Both the position numbers and the translations under genes were made by a program. The notes beneath the pieces were generated by a model. The model made no database searches. It was not told the DNA's origin and saw nothing but the letters and a program-made list of their open reading frames with translations. From CADCWK01 sp965218235 (GTDB lineage Bacteria > Chloroflexota > Chloroflexia > Thermomicrobiales > UBA6265), in the NCBI GenBank assembly GCA_965218235.1, contig OZ244595.1, positions 124,001-188,000 of the forward strand: a stretch of DNA of 64,000 nt, in the 5' to 3' direction. This document shows positions 51,731-60,471 of this stretch, piece by piece; positions within the stretch are counted from its first letter, which is position 1, and the number at the start of each line of letters is the position of its first letter.

Positions 51731-54418
51731 ATGCCGTCCGTGATCGCGTTCCAGCAGAAGTGGCGGGCGGCGAAGGGGCTGACCGAGCGCTCCGCCTACC
51801 AGCAGCACTTCCTCGACCTGTGCGCCCTGTTCGACGTCCCCGGCCCGGCCGAGACCGACCCGACCGGCGAGCACTACGCCTTCGAGAACGGCGCGACCAA
51901 GAGCACCGGCGGCAAGGGCTTCGCCGATGTCTGGCGCCGCGGCTACTTCGCCGTCGAGTACAAGGGCGCCCACGCCAACCTGAGCGCCGCCTACGACCAG
52001 CTACTGCGTTACCTCGACGCACTGGAGAACCCGCCGGTTCTGATCACCTGCGACCTCGACCGCTTCGAGGTCCGGACCCACTTCACCAACACCCCGACCG
52101 TGACGTACGCCTTTGACCTGGAGGGGCTGTCCGACCCGGCCAACCTCGATGTCCTCCGGGCCGCCTTCACCGCGCCCGACCGCCTCCGGCCCCGGACCAG
52201 CACGGCCGCCGTGACCGAGGAGGCCGCCCGGCGGTTCGGCGCTCTCGCGCAGTCGCTCAACGGCCGCGGCTTCCCACCGGACACCGTCGCCCACTTCCTC
52301 ATGCAGCTCCTGTTCTGCCTGTTCGCCGAGGACGCCGGGCTGCTGCCCCGCGGGCTGTTCACCGAGCTGCTGACCTACTGCGCCGGCTACCCGGACGACT
52401 TCCCCGCCCAGATCGACCAGCTCCTCGCCGCGATGCGCGCCGGTGGCGTCGTCAACTACAAGCGGATCGACCGGTTCAACGGCGGCCTGTTCGTCGACAT
52501 AGCCACCCTGCCGCTGACCCGAGACGAGCTCAGGGGACTGCTGGCCGCCTCCCGGCTGGACTGGGGCGCGATCGAGCCGGCCATCTTCGGGACGCTGTTC
52601 GAGCGCGGCCTGGACCCCGCCCAGCGCTCTGCACTCGGCGCCCACTACACCGGCCGGGCCGATATCGAGCGCGTCATCGAGCCCGTCCTGATGGTCCCGC
52701 TCCGCCGCCGCTGGGAGACCGTCCGGGCGGAGGCCGACGCCCTCAAGCTCCGCTGGGACAACGCGAAGTCCCCCGGCGCGGCGACGACCGCACGCAACGC
52801 CTTCGCCGGGCGGCTCCAGGACGTCCAGGCCGAGCTGGCGGCGGTCCGGGTGCTGGACCCCGCCTGCGGCTCCGGCAACTTCCTCTACGTCGCGCTGGCC
52901 CGGCTGATGGACCTGGAGAAGGAGGTCATCACCTACGCCGCCGCGAACGGCCTGCCGGCGCCGTTCCCGACGGTCGGCCCCCGGCAGCTCCACGGGATCG
53001 AGGTCAACCCCTATGCCCACGCCCTGGCGCAGGTCGTGGTCTGGATCGGCTTCCTCCAGTGGCGGATCGCCAACGGCTTCACCGGCCGGCGCGACCCCGT
53101 CCTCGACCCGCTGGAGACGATCGAGCGCCGCGACGCGCTCTTGAGCCGGGACGCCGACGGGACCGCCAGCGAGGCAGCGTGGCCGGCGGCGGATGTGATC
53201 GTCGGCAACCCGCCGTTCCTCGGCGCCAAGAAGCTCCGCAGCCAACTCACTGACGCCTACGTAGAAGACCTGTACATGGTCTACGGCAAGCGCGTACCCG
53301 GCATGTCTGATTTCTGCTGCTACTGGTTCGAGAAGGCGCGTGAGCAGATCGCCGTCCTTCAGACACAGCGAGCCGGTCTCCTCGCCACGAACAGCATCCG
53401 AGGTGGGTTGAGTCGTCGCGTCCTCGATAGCATCAAGCGGTCCGGCGACATCTTCATGGCGTGGGAGGACGAGCCTTGGATCCTCGACGGTGCCGCCGTC
53501 CGTATCAGCATCGTCGGCTTCGACGACGGTTCCGAGACTGACAGATCACTTGATGGAGCTCCCGTGACGGAGATTCATTCGGATCTGACCGGCAAAACAA
53601 GTCTCACAGCGACGGTGCGTCTTCGGGAAAATGAGCGCATTGGGTTCGTGGGCGACGTCAAGGCTGGCAGATTCGACGTGACCGAAGACGTAGCGCGTCA
53701 ATGGCTCCATGCACCAAGCAATCCCAACGGACGACCGAATAGCGATGTCGTCCGGCCTTACGCCAACTCGTTGGATGTGGTGAGGCGGCCGCAAGATGTC
53801 TGGGTGATCGACTTCGGCGTGGACATGCCGGTCGATGAAGCGGCCCTGTACGAAGCTCCATTCGAGCATGTGCTGCTCAATGTCAAACCGAAGCGTGATC
53901 TCGTCAAACGAGATTCCTACCGCCGGCGATGGTGGCTTCACGCGGAACCAGTGCAGGGAATGCGGCGCGGCATCGCTCCACTTGACCGATTTCTCGTGAC
54001 GCCGTCGGTCGCAAAATACCGGGTCTTCGCCTGGTTATCTGGTAACGTCTTGCCGGATCACCAGTTGATCGTCTTCGCCCGGGATGACGACTACTTCTTC
54101 GGGGTGCTGCACTCCCGCGCCCACGAACTCTGGTCGCTGCGGATGGGGACGTCGCTGGAAGACCGGCCGCGCTACACCCCGACGACCTGCTTCGAGACCT
54201 TCCCCCTCCCCTGGGCGCCCGGCCACGAGCCGGCGGACGACCCCCGCCACACCGCCGTCGGCGACGCGGCGCGTCGGCTGGACGAGCTCCGGCGCGCCTG
54301 GCTCAACCCGCCGGACATCGCCGCGGCCGAGCTGAAGCGGCGGACCCTGACCAACCTCTACAACCTCCGCCCGACCTGGCTGGACATGGCCCACGCCGCC
54401 CTGGACCGCGCTGTCTGA
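51731..54418 (+). CDS. MmeI-type (type IIG) restriction-modification protein
   Basis: This 895-residue single-chain enzyme would cut and methylate DNA. The N-terminal nuclease has GFADVWRRGYFAVEYKG: Asp66 and Glu76-x-Lys78 of a PD-(D/E)xK site. A helical spacer follows (FLMQLLFCLFAEDAGLLP). The gamma-class adenine methyltransferase has LDPACGSGNFLYVAL (SAM motif I, about residue 375) and VIVGNPPFLGAKKL (NPPF, about 493). The target-recognition domain spans about 540-780. Base composition falls in that part. The gene seems to end early: beyond the TGA the frame continues AAYGWPADEV, the usual family tail. Present activity is uncertain. Confidence 0.9.
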   Translation: MPSVIAFQQKWRAAKGLTERSAYQQHFLDLCALFDVPGPAETDPTGEHYAFENGATKSTGGKGFADVWRRGYFAVEYKGAHANLSAAYDQLLRYLDALENPPVLITCDLDRFEVRTHFTNTPTVTYAFDLEGLSDPANLDVLRAAFTAPDRLRPRTSTAAVTEEAARRFGALAQSLNGRGFPPDTVAHFLMQLLFCLFAEDAGLLPRGLFTELLTYCAGYPDDFPAQIDQLLAAMRAGGVVNYKRIDRFNGGLFVDIATLPLTRDELRGLLAASRLDWGAIEPAIFGTLFERGLDPAQRSALGAHYTGRADIERVIEPVLMVPLRRRWETVRAEADALKLRWDNAKSPGAATTARNAFAGRLQDVQAELAAVRVLDPACGSGNFLYVALARLMDLEKEVITYAAANGLPAPFPTVGPRQLHGIEVNPYAHALAQVVVWIGFLQWRIANGFTGRRDPVLDPLETIERRDALLSRDADGTASEAAWPAADVIVGNPPFLGAKKLRSQLTDAYVEDLYMVYGKRVPGMSDFCCYWFEKAREQIAVLQTQRAGLLATNSIRGGLSRRVLDSIKRSGDIFMAWEDEPWILDGAAVRISIVGFDDGSETDRSLDGAPVTEIHSDLTGKTSLTATVRLRENERIGFVGDVKAGRFDVTEDVARQWLHAPSNPNGRPNSDVVRPYANSLDVVRRPQDVWVIDFGVDMPVDEAALYEAPFEHVLLNVKPKRDLVKRDSYRRRWWLHAEPVQGMRRGIAPLDRFLVTPSVAKYRVFAWLSGNVLPDHQLIVFARDDDYFFGVLHSRAHELWSLRMGTSLEDRPRYTPTTCFETFPLPWAPGHEPADDPRHTAVGDAARRLDELRRAWLNPPDIAAAELKRRTLTNLYNLRPTWLDMAHAALDRAV

Positions 54419-54804
54419 GCGGCCTACGGCTGGCCGGCGGACGAGGTCCCGGCCGACGTCCCGGAGGACACGGTCCTGGCTCGGCTGCTGGCCCTGAACG
54501 GGGAGCGGTCCTGGGGTTCACGGACAACGCGGTCTTGTCTACGCCCGTTGGCCGCGGGTTATCGCCTTGGGGGGGGCGATGGCCGCTGCGGCGGCCGGAC
54601 TCGCAAGCTTCGCCCCTACGACATGGCACCGCGGCGGAACCCGGAGCGCTTCAGCGCGACCAGGATGAAGCCCCTCTCCGGGCGATGAGGAGCTGCGGCG
54701 ACGAGTCGAGCCGGGGAGGGGTTGGGGAGGGGTCTGCTCCGCCATCGACTCGCCCAACGAACACCGAACGCTTCCCGCACCCCGGCAAGTTCGGCCAAAC
54801 CCGC
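54419..54804. repeat. Gap with MmeI-type gene tail, family-B copy B1 and family-A copy A4
   Basis: 54419-54514 continues the restriction gene in frame after its TGA. Bases 54556-54631 are repeat B1 (GGCCGCTGCGGCGGCC hairpin followed by CCCCTACGACATGGCACCG). Bases 54641-54733 are repeat A4 in inverted orientation (CGCTTCAGCGCGACCAG, ATGAAGCCCCTCTCC, then GAGCCGGGGAGGGGTTGGGG). No other gene is seen. Confidence 0.75.
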
Positions 54805-57800
54805 TCAGTCGGCGGCCTGCGAGTCATCGACGACGGCTCCTGGCTTCCAGACGTGCCCCGGCGCGATCCGGTCGGCCAGCACCTCGGCGATGTGCTGCGG
54901 CGTCTGGTCGGCGAAGTGCTCGATCTGCTGGCGGCAGGAGACGCCGGCCACCGCGACGACCGTCTCGGGCGAGGCCGCCATCACCGCGGGCAGCAGCCGG
55001 TCCTCCATGATCTTCCGCGACACGTCGTAGTGCTCGGTCTCATAGCCGAACGACCCGGCCATCCCGCAGCAGCCGGCCCCGGTCTCCCGTGGGCGGCAGC
55101 CACTCTCCCGCAGGATGCCGAGCGACGGCGAGATCCCGATCAGCGCCTTCTGGTGGCAGTGGCCGTGGAAGAGAACTTCGGGCCCCTGCCGGGTCAGCCA
55201 GTCGATCCCGAGGTCGTCGGCGCCGGCCAGCTTCGCCAGGAACTCGTCGATCATGAAGCTGTTGTCGGCCAGCACCCCCACGTCCGGATCGTCGGGCAGC
55301 AGGTCGGCGTACTCGTCCCGCAGCGTCAGGATGCAGCTCGGCTCGGTCCCGATCACCGGGATGCCACGCTTCGCGTAGGGCGCCAGCAGCGCCACGTTGC
55401 GCCGCGCCATCCGACGGGCGTCCGTGACCAGCCCCTTGCTCAGCATCGGCCGGCCGCAGCAGACCCGGCGCTCCTCCAGGATCACCTCGAAACCGGCCGC
55501 ATCAAGCAGCCGGACCGCCGCCAGCCCGATCTGCGGGTAGTTATAGGTCGCGAAGGTGTCGTGGAAGTAGACGACCTGCCCCCGGAACGCGCGTCCCGCC
55601 GTCGGGTGCTGCGCCCGCCAGTCCGCGAAGACCTGCGGGAACGTCCGGCGCTGGAAGGCCGGCAGCTTCCGGTTCGGGTGGACACCGAGCGCCCGCATCA
55701 CCGGGCTCGCCAGCGGCGTCTTCAGGGCGAGGTTCGCCAGCGGCGCGAGCGGGGCTGAGACCTTCGACAGCGTGTGAATGTGGCCGAAGACGCGGGAGCG
55801 CAGCGGCGTCCCGTGGACGGCTTGGTACTGGGCCGTGAACTCGGTTTTGATCTTGGCCATGTCCACGCTGCTCGGGCACTCCGTCTTGCAGGCCTTGCAG
55901 GACATGCAGAGGTCCATCACGTCGTACGTCTTCTTCGACGTGAAGTCCTTCGGCTCGAAGACCTTGCCGGCGAGGGCGTTCCGGAGTGCGTTGGCCCGGC
56001 CGCGGGTCGAGTCCTCCTCGTCCTTCGTCGCCATGAACGACGGGCACATCGTCCCGGCCTTGAGCTTCCGGCAGACCGCCGCCCCGTTGCACATCTCGAC
56101 AGCGCCAAGCAGCCCGCCCTCGGCCCGGAAGTCGAGGAACGTCTTCGGCTCCATCGGCCGGTAGTCGCGCCCGTAGCGCAGGTTCTCCGTCATCGGCGGG
56201 CTGTCGACGATCTTGCCGGGGTTGAACAAGCCGCGCGGGTCGAAGATGCCCTTGAGTTCCCGCATCGCGCCGTACAGCTCCGGCCCGAAGATGCGCTCGT
56301 TCAGCTCGCCGCGCTGGAGCCCGTCGCCGTGCTCGCCGGACATCACCCCACCGAACCGCGTCGTCAGCTCGCAGGCCGCGACGCCCAGCTCCCGCATCGC
56401 CGTGACGCCCGCGACCGACTTGAGGTTCAGCAGCGGACGGACGTGCAGGCAACCGGCCGAGGCATGGGCGTAGAAAGCGGCGGTCGTGCCATGCTCCTCG
56501 ACGAGCGCGAGGATAGCGCGGACGTAGTCGGCCAGGTGCTCGACCGGGACTGAGACGTCCTCGATCACCGGCACCGGCTTGTAGTCGCCCTTGATGCTCA
56601 TCAGCAGCCCGAGCCCGGCCTTGCGAACCGTCCAGACATCCCTCTGCGTCACCGGGTCGAGCACCCGGAGCGGCTCGGTCATCAGCCCGATCCCGCGGTC
56701 GCGGATCAGCTGCTCGACCCGCTGGCACCGCCGGGCGAGGTCCTCGTTGTCGTCGCCGTAGAACTCGACGACCAGCACCGCCGCCGGGTCGCCGTGAATG
56801 AGACCGATCTGCCGGGCGTAGCCGGGCTGCTTCCGGGTCAGGTCGATCAGCATCCGGTCCATCAGCTCGACGGCCGACGGCTCGGACTCCAGCAGGATCG
56901 GGACGGCCTCCATCGCGCGGACGAGGTCGTCGAACTGGAGCATGACCAGCGCGGTCCGCGTCGGCGTCGGGACGAGGCTGACCGTCGCCCGGAGCATCGC
57001 CCCGAGCGTGCCCTCCGCCGAGGCCAGCAGCCGGGCGACGTTCATCTCGCCGTCGGGCTTCGTCAGCTCGTTGAGGCTGTAGCCCGTCGCCCGGCGCCAG
57101 TGACGGGGAAAGTCCCGTTCGATCGCGTCATGGTGGGCCGCCCGGAAGGCGAGCAGCTTCGTCAGCAGCTGGCCGTAGGGGTCGTCGTGACCGGCCCGCG
57201 CCGCGTAGCCGCCGACCGGCGCCGGGCCGATGTCGACCGTCCCCAGCGCTCCGAGGGCGAGCCGGGCCGAAACGACGTGGTCGCCGGACATGCCGTACAG
57301 GATGCTGTGGGCGCCGGAGGCGTTGTTGCTGATCACCCCACCGACGGTCGCCCGGTCCAGCGACGACGGGTCTGGCCCGAACATCAGGCCGTTGGCCCGG
57401 AGCTGGTTGTTGAGCAGTTCCAGCGTGATGCCCGGCTCGACCGTAACGATCCGCTCCTCGACGTTCACCTCGACGATCCGGTTGAGGTACTTCGAGTAGT
57501 CGATCACGAGCGCCGCGCCGACGGCCTGCCCGGCCAGCGACGAGCCGCCGCCCCGGGCCAGGATCGGGACGCCGTGGCTGGTCGCCAGCTCGACCGTCGC
57601 GAGGACGTCCTCGGTCGTCTTCGGGATCACAACGCCGACCGGCTCGATCTGGTAGTTGCTGGCGTCGGTGGAATAGAGCATCCGCGAGGTGTCGTCGAAC
57701 CGGACCTCGCCGCTGATCCGGGCCTGGAGTTCGGTCTGGAGCACCCGCTGGGTCTCCGACGCACCGATCCGGCGGCGCTGCTCCCGTCCGATCAGGTGGA

Positions 57801-57924
57801 GCGGAGCGCCATTGGCCGGCCGGCCCAGCGTCGCCGCGCCGCCGCCAGCAGCGCTGTCCGGGGCCGCGTCCAGGCGAGGGGTGGGGTCGGCGGCCGGGCG
57901 GGACGAGGGGGTCGGGTCAGCCAT
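54805..57924 (-). CDS. FAD-linked oxidase/Fe-S oxidoreductase fusion (YdiJ/D-2-hydroxyacid dehydrogenase-like)
   Basis: This 1039-residue protein fuses a GlcD/VAO-type flavoprotein with a GlpC/LldE-like iron-sulfur module. The FAD-binding segment shows VPILARGGGSSLAGQAVG and DPSSLDRATVGGVISNNASG. The FAD-oxidase C domain runs to about residue 570 (GVMSGEHGDGLQRGELNERIFG). Next come a Cys-rich segment (CNGAAVCRKLKAGTMCPSFM), a 4Fe-4S motif (LCMSCKACKTECP) and two CCG domains (ERRVCCGRPMLSKG; ETGAGCCGMAGSFGYE). The family oxidises D-lactate, D-2-hydroxyglutarate or similar acids and feeds quinone. AAGGAGAT ten bases upstream supports ATG 57924. Confidence 0.9.
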   Translation of the reverse strand: MADPTPSSRPAADPTPRLDAAPDSAAGGGAATLGRPANGAPLHLIGREQRRRIGASETQRVLQTELQARISGEVRFDDTSRMLYSTDASNYQIEPVGVVIPKTTEDVLATVELATSHGVPILARGGGSSLAGQAVGAALVIDYSKYLNRIVEVNVEERIVTVEPGITLELLNNQLRANGLMFGPDPSSLDRATVGGVISNNASGAHSILYGMSGDHVVSARLALGALGTVDIGPAPVGGYAARAGHDDPYGQLLTKLLAFRAAHHDAIERDFPRHWRRATGYSLNELTKPDGEMNVARLLASAEGTLGAMLRATVSLVPTPTRTALVMLQFDDLVRAMEAVPILLESEPSAVELMDRMLIDLTRKQPGYARQIGLIHGDPAAVLVVEFYGDDNEDLARRCQRVEQLIRDRGIGLMTEPLRVLDPVTQRDVWTVRKAGLGLLMSIKGDYKPVPVIEDVSVPVEHLADYVRAILALVEEHGTTAAFYAHASAGCLHVRPLLNLKSVAGVTAMRELGVAACELTTRFGGVMSGEHGDGLQRGELNERIFGPELYGAMRELKGIFDPRGLFNPGKIVDSPPMTENLRYGRDYRPMEPKTFLDFRAEGGLLGAVEMCNGAAVCRKLKAGTMCPSFMATKDEEDSTRGRANALRNALAGKVFEPKDFTSKKTYDVMDLCMSCKACKTECPSSVDMAKIKTEFTAQYQAVHGTPLRSRVFGHIHTLSKVSAPLAPLANLALKTPLASPVMRALGVHPNRKLPAFQRRTFPQVFADWRAQHPTAGRAFRGQVVYFHDTFATYNYPQIGLAAVRLLDAAGFEVILEERRVCCGRPMLSKGLVTDARRMARRNVALLAPYAKRGIPVIGTEPSCILTLRDEYADLLPDDPDVGVLADNSFMIDEFLAKLAGADDLGIDWLTRQGPEVLFHGHCHQKALIGISPSLGILRESGCRPRETGAGCCGMAGSFGYETEHYDVSRKIMEDRLLPAVMAASPETVVAVAGVSCRQQIEHFADQTPQHIAEVLADRIAPGHVWKPGAVVDDSQAAD

Positions 57925-58364
57925 CGTACCGGCATCTCCTTGAGGGATCGTCGAGAACATACAAAGGGTGCCGCGACCACCCCGGACCACGGATCGAGCC
58001 GGCGGTACACAGGGTTGCGGAAGGTTCCGAAAGTGTAGCACTGGGTCAGAGGGTGGCCCCTCCCCAACCCCTCCCCATCTCGCATCTGCGGATGCGGATG
58101 GAGAGGGGCTCATGCTGGTCGCGCTGAAGCGCTCCGGAAATCAAGCGATGTTGCCAACCGTCTCCCCCTCTCCATCCGGTGAGGACCACAGGGACGAAAC
58201 CGAGATGGGGAGGGGGCCGGGGGGTGGGGCCGGCTCGCCAACCAACCAAGCCCCACGCTGCCACACTTTCCGCACTCCATTCGTCTTATCGGTATGACGG
58301 GCAACCAGGAGGCCCGGCACCGTGGCCAGCCGATCATCCAGACGAGCAGTCACCGGAAGCAGAG
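57925..58364. repeat. Divergent gap with family-A repeat, copy A2 (58053-58230)
   Basis: A2 is the fullest family-A copy: CCCCTCCCCAACCCCTCCCC, the block GGATGGAGAGGGGCTCATG with CTGGTCGCGCTGAAGCG (58095-58130), a spacer, then the inverted partner CTCCCCCTCTCCATCC and GAGATGGGGAGGGGG. The two halves can fold into one long stem. It separates the FAD oxidoreductase gene from the sigma-factor gene. Confidence 0.75.
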
Positions 58365-58988
58365 ATGGCGGCGGTGGCGAACGACGGACACGAGCACGAG
58401 CACGACCCGTGGAGACCGCCCCCTCCGGCGCCGGCCGGGGGCGACGAGCGCCTCATCGTCGCCCGGGCCCGGCACGACCGGTCCGCCTTCGCCCCGCTCT
58501 ACGAGCGTTACGTCAACGACGTCTACCGCTACTGCCACTACCGGCTCGGCTCCCGCGAGGCCGCCGAGGACGTCACCAGCCTGACCTTCATCAAGGCCAT
58601 GGCCAGCCTCGGGCAGTACCGCGGCGGCTCGTTCCGGGCCTGGCTGTTCACCATCGCCCACCGCACCGTGATTGACCACGTTCGCGCCCGCCGCCCCGAT
58701 CTCCCGCTCGACCTCGCCGAGCGGGCCGTTTCGACCGAGCGGTCGCCCGAGACGGCGGCCCTCGCCAGCGAGGACCAGCGCCAGCTCGCCGCACTGCTCG
58801 CCCAGCTCCCCACCGAGCAGCGCCGCGTCGTGGAGCTCCGGCTGGCCGGCCTCAACGACCGGGAGATCGCCGACGTCCTCGGCGAGCGCCACACGGCCGT
58901 CCGGACCCGCCAGTCCCGCGCCCTCGCCCGGCTCCGCACCCTCGCCACCGAAAGTGGCTGGCTCGCCGCCCACAAGGATTCGCGATGA
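58365..58988 (+). CDS. ECF-type RNA polymerase sigma factor
   Basis: This 207-residue sigma-70-family factor of the extracytoplasmic-function group has region 2 as FAPLYERYVNDVYRYCHYRL, then AAEDVTSLTFIKAMASLGQY and FRAWLFTIAHRTVIDHVRAR. Region 4 is QLPTEQRRVVELRLAGLNDREIADVLG with HTAVRTRQSRALARLRTL. The N-terminal 35 residues are a polar extension rich in His, Glu and Pro. The next gene, overlapping by four bases (ATGA), encodes a membrane protein of the kind that holds such factors inactive. ATG 58365 is chosen. The upstream frame runs into a repeat. Confidence 0.9.
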   Translation: MAAVANDGHEHEHDPWRPPPPAPAGGDERLIVARARHDRSAFAPLYERYVNDVYRYCHYRLGSREAAEDVTSLTFIKAMASLGQYRGGSFRAWLFTIAHRTVIDHVRARRPDLPLDLAERAVSTERSPETAALASEDQRQLAALLAQLPTEQRRVVELRLAGLNDREIADVLGERHTAVRTRQSRALARLRTLATESGWLAAHKDSR

Positions 58989-60193
58989 ACCACCTCTTCG
59001 ACGATGCCCTCAACGCCGCCTGGAACGATCTCGCCACGGGCAACGACTCCGGCGTGTCCGCCGGCATCGATCCCGCCGACGCCGCCCTGCTCCGGTCGAT
59101 GCACAACACTGCCGCCGGTATCGAACCCGACCCGGCCTTCCGCGAGCAGCTCTGGGTGGACCTGTCCCGCCGCCCGGCGATTCCCGCGCCGTCGCCCATG
59201 GTCTCGCCGTCCCTGCCCGTCTCAGCCGCTCACCAGATGGAGGACGCCGCCATGACGCCCCGCCTCGGCACCACCAGCCGCCGCTGGAGCCCACCGATCG
59301 CCACGATCGCCGCCGCCCTCGTCATCATCCTGGTTGGCTACGGCGCCCTCTCCCTCTCCGGGGCCAGTCCCAGCGGCCTGCACCTCGATCTCAACGAGGT
59401 CCCCAACGCCTCGGCGCAGGGGCAGGGGCAGGAGCTGAGCGACAACCCGGTGATCGGGACATGGGTAGTCTGGGCCAATGTCTTCAGCAATACGAACTCG
59501 GTTTCGACGCTGATGCACTTCGAGTCTGACGGGACGCTGATCGCGGACATCGCGGGTCTTGCCCAAGGCAACGGCACTTGGTCGACTGATGAGCAGGGCC
59601 GGATCGCATTCCGCTACGCGACGTTTCCAGATTTCGATCAGTTCGATGATCGGTACGACGCCGAGGCGCCAGCGCTCCCCAATCTCTATCAAGTGGCTGG
59701 TAGCTTTCAAATCTCGGAGGATGGATCGACATGGATTGAACAGCAGTGGGGAGGCACGACTATTGGGATCGATCAGCATGGTCAACCAATAACGGCTTCC
59801 TACGACGATGTCGCGGAAGCGGGTCTCCAGCCGGGCATTGCATACCACAGTCCCGAACGCCTCGACGACTTGATTGGTCGGTCTCAAAACGCGACCGATG
59901 AGCAGCGTATATGGCTTGAGGGTAGCGGGCAGGCGCTGGACGAGAATGCAGACAGCAGCGCGGGACCCGACGTGACTGCTCCCCATCCCAGTACACAAGC
60001 CGTCCAGGTTACCGTCACGCCGGTTCCCACATCCTTACGTCCAACACCAACTGTCAATCCGGAGGCGCAGGCGACGGTCTACGTTCAGGCGACGATGAGG
60101 GCAGAATCAGCACTGCCCACAGAAACACCGGTGGCTCAGATCATCCCAATCGAGCAGGCCACCGTCACCCCAATCGCCACTATGGCGCCGTAG
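58985..60193 (+). CDS. Putative membrane-bound anti-sigma factor
   Basis: This 402-residue protein has a cytoplasmic N-terminal part (1-100), one membrane segment at about 104-127 (PIATIAAALVIILVGYGAL) and an extracytoplasmic domain of some 270 residues ending in a Thr/Pro-rich tail (TVTPVPTSLRPTPTVNPEAQ). The outer domain contains DNPVIGTWVVWANVF and MHFESDGTLIADIAGLAQGNGTWSTDEQGR, a lipocalin-like beta pattern seen in ligand-sensing domains. There is no zinc-binding HxxxCxxC. Its role as anti-sigma is inferred from the ATGA overlap with the sigma gene and the topology. Codon use becomes less GC-rich after about 59440, so the sensor may be a recent addition. Confidence 0.7.
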   Translation: MNHLFDDALNAAWNDLATGNDSGVSAGIDPADAALLRSMHNTAAGIEPDPAFREQLWVDLSRRPAIPAPSPMVSPSLPVSAAHQMEDAAMTPRLGTTSRRWSPPIATIAAALVIILVGYGALSLSGASPSGLHLDLNEVPNASAQGQGQELSDNPVIGTWVVWANVFSNTNSVSTLMHFESDGTLIADIAGLAQGNGTWSTDEQGRIAFRYATFPDFDQFDDRYDAEAPALPNLYQVAGSFQISEDGSTWIEQQWGGTTIGIDQHGQPITASYDDVAEAGLQPGIAYHSPERLDDLIGRSQNATDEQRIWLEGSGQALDENADSSAGPDVTAPHPSTQAVQVTVTPVPTSLRPTPTVNPEAQATVYVQATMRAESALPTETPVAQIIPIEQATVTPIATMAP

Positions 60194-60230
60194 GAGGTGT
60201 GGGACCTTTTGACGTCGGGGGCTCCACTGA

Positions 60231-60274
60231 CGGCTCCCGGCCGCCGCAGCGGCCATCGCCCCGCAGGGCGATAA
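60231..60274 (-). repeat. Family-B intergenic repeat, copy B2 (inverted)
   Basis: GGCTCCCGGCCGCCGCAGCGGCC followed by ATCGCC and a second small hairpin is here given only in part: CGGCTCCCGGCCGCCG then CAGCGGCCATCGCC. It is the reverse complement of the core of copies B1 and B3, and starts 38 bases after the anti-sigma gene stop. Confidence 0.7.
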
Positions 60275-60380
60275 CTGACGACTTGACCCTTTCCATCCAC
60301 ATGTTGCTCAGGAACAGCCGATTCCTTGCCGGTATTGTCAGCTGATTTGTTGATGAAGCCACCTCTGGTGGCGTTGCACG

Positions 60381-60452
60381 GTCTCGCCTGACGGCGAAGG
60401 CCGCTGCGGCGGCCGGGAGCCGCAAGCGGACTCCCCTACGACAATGGCATCG
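60381..60452 (+). repeat. Family-B intergenic repeat, copy B3
   Basis: Core hairpin GGCCGC-TGCG-GCGGCC followed by GGGAGCCGCAAGCGGACT and CCCCTACGACAATGGCATCG. It ends 20 bases before the hydrolase stop and faces copy B2 across about 100 bases, so B2 and B3 form a pair of inverted ends. Confidence 0.7.
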
Positions 60453-60471
60453 CCGTGACGTCGCCCGGATG

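Noticed and set aside
22099..54418. TGA recoded as Trp, suggested by two genes interrupted by TGA
   Set aside because: Many genes here end at TGA in ATGA or GTGA overlaps where readthrough would destroy the next gene's context (for example 592, 18636, 20945, 50303). Ordinary stop use with two separate mutations is simpler.
51731..54418. Part of a BREX or DISARM defence system
   Set aside because: The protein is a self-contained MmeI-type enzyme with its own nuclease motif. No pglZ, brxC, drmA or drmB-like gene is nearby.
47691..58140. Short frames beginning MLVALKRS or MLVELK in the family-A repeats as a conserved small protein
   Set aside because: The shared reading comes from the conserved repeat DNA. 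Frames diverge right after the block and ribosome sites are not conserved.
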